From assembly GCF_037914945.1 (NCBI RefSeq), contig NZ_CP149787.1, positions 2,232,001 through 2,296,000 of the forward strand: a stretch of DNA of 64,000 nucleotides. Direction: 5' to 3'. The notes below the pieces were generated by a model. It was not told the DNA's origin. It worked only from the letters and a program-made list of their open reading frames with translations, and made no database searches. Positions 61,185 to 64,000 of this stretch are shown in pieces. A program made the position numbers and the translations under genes. Source of the stretch: Haloterrigena sp. KLK7. GTDB lineage: Archaea; Halobacteriota; Halobacteria; Halobacteriales; Natrialbaceae. Within the stretch, counting starts at the first letter, position 1. Each line of letters begins with the position of its first letter.

Positions 61185-62855
61185 ATGAGCCAGCGAATGC
61201 AGCAGGGTCAGCCGATGATCGTAATGAGCGAGGATTCCCAGCGCGTCAAGGACAAGGACGCGCAGGATTACAACATCAGCGCGGCCCGTGCGGTCGCCGA
61301 GGCCGTCCGTTCCACACTCGGTCCGAAGGGGATGGACAAGATGCTCGTCGACTCGATGGGCTCGGTCACCATCACCAACGACGGCGTCACCATCCTCCAG
61401 GAGATGGACATCGACAACCCGACGGCCGAGATGATCATCGAGGTCGCCGAGACCCAGGAGGACGAGGCTGGCGACGGCACCACGACGGCCGTCGCGATCG
61501 CCGGCGAACTCCTCAAGAACGCCGAGGACCTCCTCGAGCAGGAGATCCACCCGACGGCGATCATCAAGGGCTTCCACATGGCCTCCGAGCAGGCCCGCGA
61601 GGAGATCGACGACATCGCCCAGGACGTCGACACCGAGGACGAGGAACTGCTGCGCTCGGTCGCCGAGACCTCGATGACCGGCAAGGGCACCGAGGTCAAC
61701 AAGGAGCACCTCTCCCAGCTCATCATCGACGCGGTCAAGCAGGTCACCGTCGAGGACGAGGAGGGCAACAACGTCGTCGACCTCGAGTTCCTCAACATCG
61801 AGACCCAGACCGGCCGTAGCGCCGGCGAGTCCGACCTGCTCGAGGGCGGCATCGTGGACAAGGACCCCGTCCACGACAACATGCCGACCGAGGCCACCGA
61901 CGCCGACATCCTGCTGCTCAACGAGGCCATCGAGGTCGAAGAGACCGACGTCGACACCGAGGTCTCCGTCACCGACCCCGACCAGCTCCAGAAGTTCCTC
62001 GACCGCGAGGAGAAACAGCTCCGCGAGAAGGTCGACACGATCGCCGACCTCGGCGCCGACGTCGTCTTCTGCCAGAAGGGCATCGACGACCTCGCCCAGC
62101 ACTACCTCGCCAAGGAGGGCATCCTCGCCGTCCGCCGCGCCAAGAAGTCCGACCTCGAGTTCCTCTCGGAGGTCGTCGGCGCGTCGGTCGTCTCCGACCT
62201 CGAGAGCGCGACCGAGGACGACCTCGGCTTCGGCGACGTCACCCGCGACGACGAAGACGAACTGTTCTACGTCGAGGGCGAGGACGCCCACGGCGTCACC
62301 CTCCTGCTCCGCGGCTCGACCGACCACGTCGTCGACGAACTCGAGCGCGGCGTCAACGACGCGCTCGACGTCGTCGCCCAGACCGTCTCCGACGGCCGCG
62401 TTCTCGCCGGCGGCGGCGCCATCGAGGTCGAACTCGCCTCGCGCCTGCGCGACTACGCCGACTCCGTCTCCGGCCGCGAACAGCTGGCCGTCGAGGCCTT
62501 CGCCGACTCGCTCGAGCTCGTCCCGCGCGTGCTCGCCGAGAACGCGGGTCTCGACTCCATCGACACGCTCGTCGACCTGCGCGCGGCCCACGACGACGGC
62601 GACATCGAGGCCGGTCTGAACGTCTTCACCGGCGACGTCGAGGACACCTTCGAGGCCGGCGTCGTCGAACCGGCCCACGCCAAGGAGCAGGCCGTCACCT
62701 CCGCCGCTGAGGCCGCGAACCTGGTCCTCAAAATCGACGACATCATCTCCGCCGGCGACCTGTCGACCGATAAGGGCGGCGACGAAGAGGGCGGCGCGCC
62801 CGGCGGTGCCGGCGGCATGGGCGGCATGGGCGGCGGCATGGGCGGCATGATGTGA
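61185..62855 (+). CDS. thsA: Thermosome subunit (group II chaperonin)
   Basis: A 556-residue chaperonin. AVRSTLGPKGMDKMLVDSMG and TNDGVTILQEMDIDNPTAEM at the N-terminus, GDGTTTAVAIAGELL (ATP site, about residue 90), and GGGAIEVELASRLRDY near residue 405 are canonical. The C-terminus is a Gly/Met-rich tail (GGMGGMGGGMGGMM) that lines the chamber. The ATG at 61185 is chosen over 61170 because SQRMQQGQPMIV is the usual start and it suits the TATA spacing. Which of the paralogous subunits it is cannot be told. Confidence 0.95.
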   Translation: MSQRMQQGQPMIVMSEDSQRVKDKDAQDYNISAARAVAEAVRSTLGPKGMDKMLVDSMGSVTITNDGVTILQEMDIDNPTAEMIIEVAETQEDEAGDGTTTAVAIAGELLKNAEDLLEQEIHPTAIIKGFHMASEQAREEIDDIAQDVDTEDEELLRSVAETSMTGKGTEVNKEHLSQLIIDAVKQVTVEDEEGNNVVDLEFLNIETQTGRSAGESDLLEGGIVDKDPVHDNMPTEATDADILLLNEAIEVEETDVDTEVSVTDPDQLQKFLDREEKQLREKVDTIADLGADVVFCQKGIDDLAQHYLAKEGILAVRRAKKSDLEFLSEVVGASVVSDLESATEDDLGFGDVTRDDEDELFYVEGEDAHGVTLLLRGSTDHVVDELERGVNDALDVVAQTVSDGRVLAGGGAIEVELASRLRDYADSVSGREQLAVEAFADSLELVPRVLAENAGLDSIDTLVDLRAAHDDGDIEAGLNVFTGDVEDTFEAGVVEPAHAKEQAVTSAAEAANLVLKIDDIISAGDLSTDKGGDEEGGAPGGAGGMGGMGGGMGGMM

Positions 62856-63176
62856 GATCGGCCCCGTAACGCCGTCAGAGACGCCAGTTTTCCCTATTCT
62901 GGGACCGTTACGGTCTCATTCGATTTTTCGGTCGAGAAGCAGACCCGAGCGGGAACGGTGCGGTAGCGTCTCCGACGCCACGGGGACGGAACTCGGATCA
63001 ATATTACTCGTCTCAATCCCGAGCGGTCCGCGTATGGAGAACTCGACTTACTCTATTCCTTTCAGTGACAACGACGGATAGATAACCTGCCGGGAAATCT
63101 GGTCTTTTCATCGTGGGTGTTTGATTTGATCGAGACCCATAATTTATTAATAGTTAGTAGAAACAGCATTTCGCAG
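62856..63176. other. Gene-free stretch after the thermosome gene
   Basis: No gene is supported. It contains a T-rich region near 62888-62930 that may terminate the thermosome transcript and an AT-rich AATTTATTAATAG at 63141-63153, the likely promoter of the next gene. Confidence 0.55.
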
Positions 63177-63974
63177 ATGTCAAACCGAACACCAGAACTT
63201 GCGACACGATTGGCTGACGACGCTCGAGCCGCACTCACGGCAGTTATCAATCGAGATACCGGTCGAACCGGCGCTGATACGCAGGCTGCTATCGAGCGAG
63301 CGAAGGCGAACCGCCAGCAACGGCAGCGAGCGCCGCGCGTGATCGAACTTGAGCCGGACACCGTTGCGGGGACTCCCCTGGAAGGGACGATCACCGTTCT
63401 GGGCGCCGAAACCGGGTCCGACCTCCTCGCGGATTTCGAGCACGCAGTCGAAGCTGATGACGCTGCTCTCGCACGCGATGTTCAGGCACGTCTCGCCGAG
63501 GCGATCGAAACGGATGTCGACGCGGACGCGCCGGCGCTCACGGACGTCGTCTATCACGACCGAACGGTCGTTACGGCCCCGGTCGGCTCGAATCGGTTCG
63601 GTGCGGCGATGGCGCCGTACGACGGCGGCTCGCTCGATCACTCCGCGTTCGAAGTTCGCGAACACGTCGCCGACGGTGCCGACGTCGAGTGCGAGTACCG
63701 CATTATTGTCGCCCCGCCGACGTCCGAGCGCGTCGAAGAGGATGCGGCGGCTGCCGCTCCCGACGACGCTGACGACGCCGCAATCGTCTTCGGCCCGGCT
63801 CACGCGTCGGTTGCGTGGGCGTTCGCAGCCGGCGTCGTCGTCGGTGTTGCACTCGGTCCGTCGGGCTCTACGGATCCCGCGCTCCACCAGCTCGAGGGGC
63901 AGGTTGCCGGTGAATTCGAACCCAACGCATCGGTTCAGGAACTGATGAGTGCTCGCGACGAACTCCACGGCTGA
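63177..63974 (+). CDS. Unrecognised protein with one C-terminal membrane helix
   Basis: A 265-residue protein. Residues 1-50 are helical and basic for a haloarchaeon (AIERAKANRQQRQRAPRV); 60-180 form an alpha/beta region with no known motif (TITVLGAETGSDLLADF ... VVTAPVGSNRFGAAMAPY). A short membrane segment (VAWAFAAGVVVGVAL) lies at about 220-235, followed by a helical tail. The ATG at 63177 is 24-36 bp behind an AT-rich promoter. I do not recognise the family; size and composition would fit a small membrane-associated regulator, but that is a guess. Confidence 0.6.
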   Translation: MSNRTPELATRLADDARAALTAVINRDTGRTGADTQAAIERAKANRQQRQRAPRVIELEPDTVAGTPLEGTITVLGAETGSDLLADFEHAVEADDAALARDVQARLAEAIETDVDADAPALTDVVYHDRTVVTAPVGSNRFGAAMAPYDGGSLDHSAFEVREHVADGADVECEYRIIVAPPTSERVEEDAAAAAPDDADDAAIVFGPAHASVAWAFAAGVVVGVALGPSGSTDPALHQLEGQVAGEFEPNASVQELMSARDELHG

Positions 63975-64000
63975 ATCGCCGTCGGTTTCTGCTGCCCGTC

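Noticed and set aside
61167-62678. A 503-codon minus-strand frame
   Set aside because: Antisense to the thermosome gene; its Asp/Val/Gly composition is the mirror of the chaperonin codons.

Overview
The window is a piece of a haloarchaeal chromosome (class Halobacteria). The sequence is GC-rich, its proteins are strongly acidic, and promoters are TATA-type with mostly leaderless starts. Diagnostic archaeal genes include EF-1alpha, S10, S24e/S27ae, a fused Kae1-Bud32, a thermosome subunit, SepF, archaeal CoaD, HTH_10 regulators of the bacterio-opsin-activator type, and two proteins with PGF-CTERM tails. A member of the Natrinema/Haloterrigena group is likely, but that is an inference from overall protein character only.

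Layout. 0-11.8 kb is ordinary chromosome: a geranylgeranyl reductase fragment, a ZIP transporter, CoaD, an isochorismatase-like/MOSC pair, an SDR, a universal stress protein, a ROK sugar kinase behind a TrmB-type operator, a secreted LVIVD-repeat protein, a NifU-domain protein, EF-1alpha with S10, and a rhomboid protease. 11.9-17.8 kb, directly behind tRNA-Ala(CGC), is an accessory, partly decayed island. It holds viral/plasmid-type small zinc proteins, a frameshifted HTH gene, a truncated PD-(D/E)XK-like nuclease, an AT-rich orphan, several strong hairpins, and a PGF-CTERM PQQ-propeller gene flanked by a 16-bp inverted repeat. 17.8-35.4 kb is again core-like: a sensor kinase, propeller proteins, ribosomal proteins, t6A synthesis, a pectinesterase, RdgB, an arsenic operon (ArsR plus a cysteine-rich ArsM), a GMP reductase-like protein, a PIN-like protein with a small overlapping partner, a MOT1 transporter, a DUF1028 protein with a perfect internal duplication, and SepF.

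35.9-39.6 kb encodes an unusual pair: tandem rhodanese domains fused to a siroheme sulfite/nitrite reductase, followed with no gap by an FrhB-like iron-sulfur flavoprotein. This resembles a split F420-dependent sulfite reductase with a built-in sulfur-transfer module. Behind it lie two hairpin elements with identical flanks and different stems. 39.8-47.8 kb holds an HTH_10 regulator, citrate synthase, threonine deaminase with RidA, tRNA-Ser(GGA), an orphan IS1341-type TnpB, and an SRAP protein.

47.8-60.8 kb is the most striking region. Iron ABC transporter parts (permease and FbpA-like binding protein) and a lipoprotein-anchored GMC dehydrogenase are interleaved with surface-glycan genes: a GT2 and a GT39 glycosyltransferase, an RGP-like protein, an LPG-synthase-type flippase and a sugar epimerase. 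At least four, probably five, palindromes of the form TTAGG-N4-CCTAA (DtxR/IdeR-like) sit at gene starts across this cluster, suggesting iron-controlled surface glycan assembly. The window closes with a thermosome subunit and an unrecognised membrane protein.
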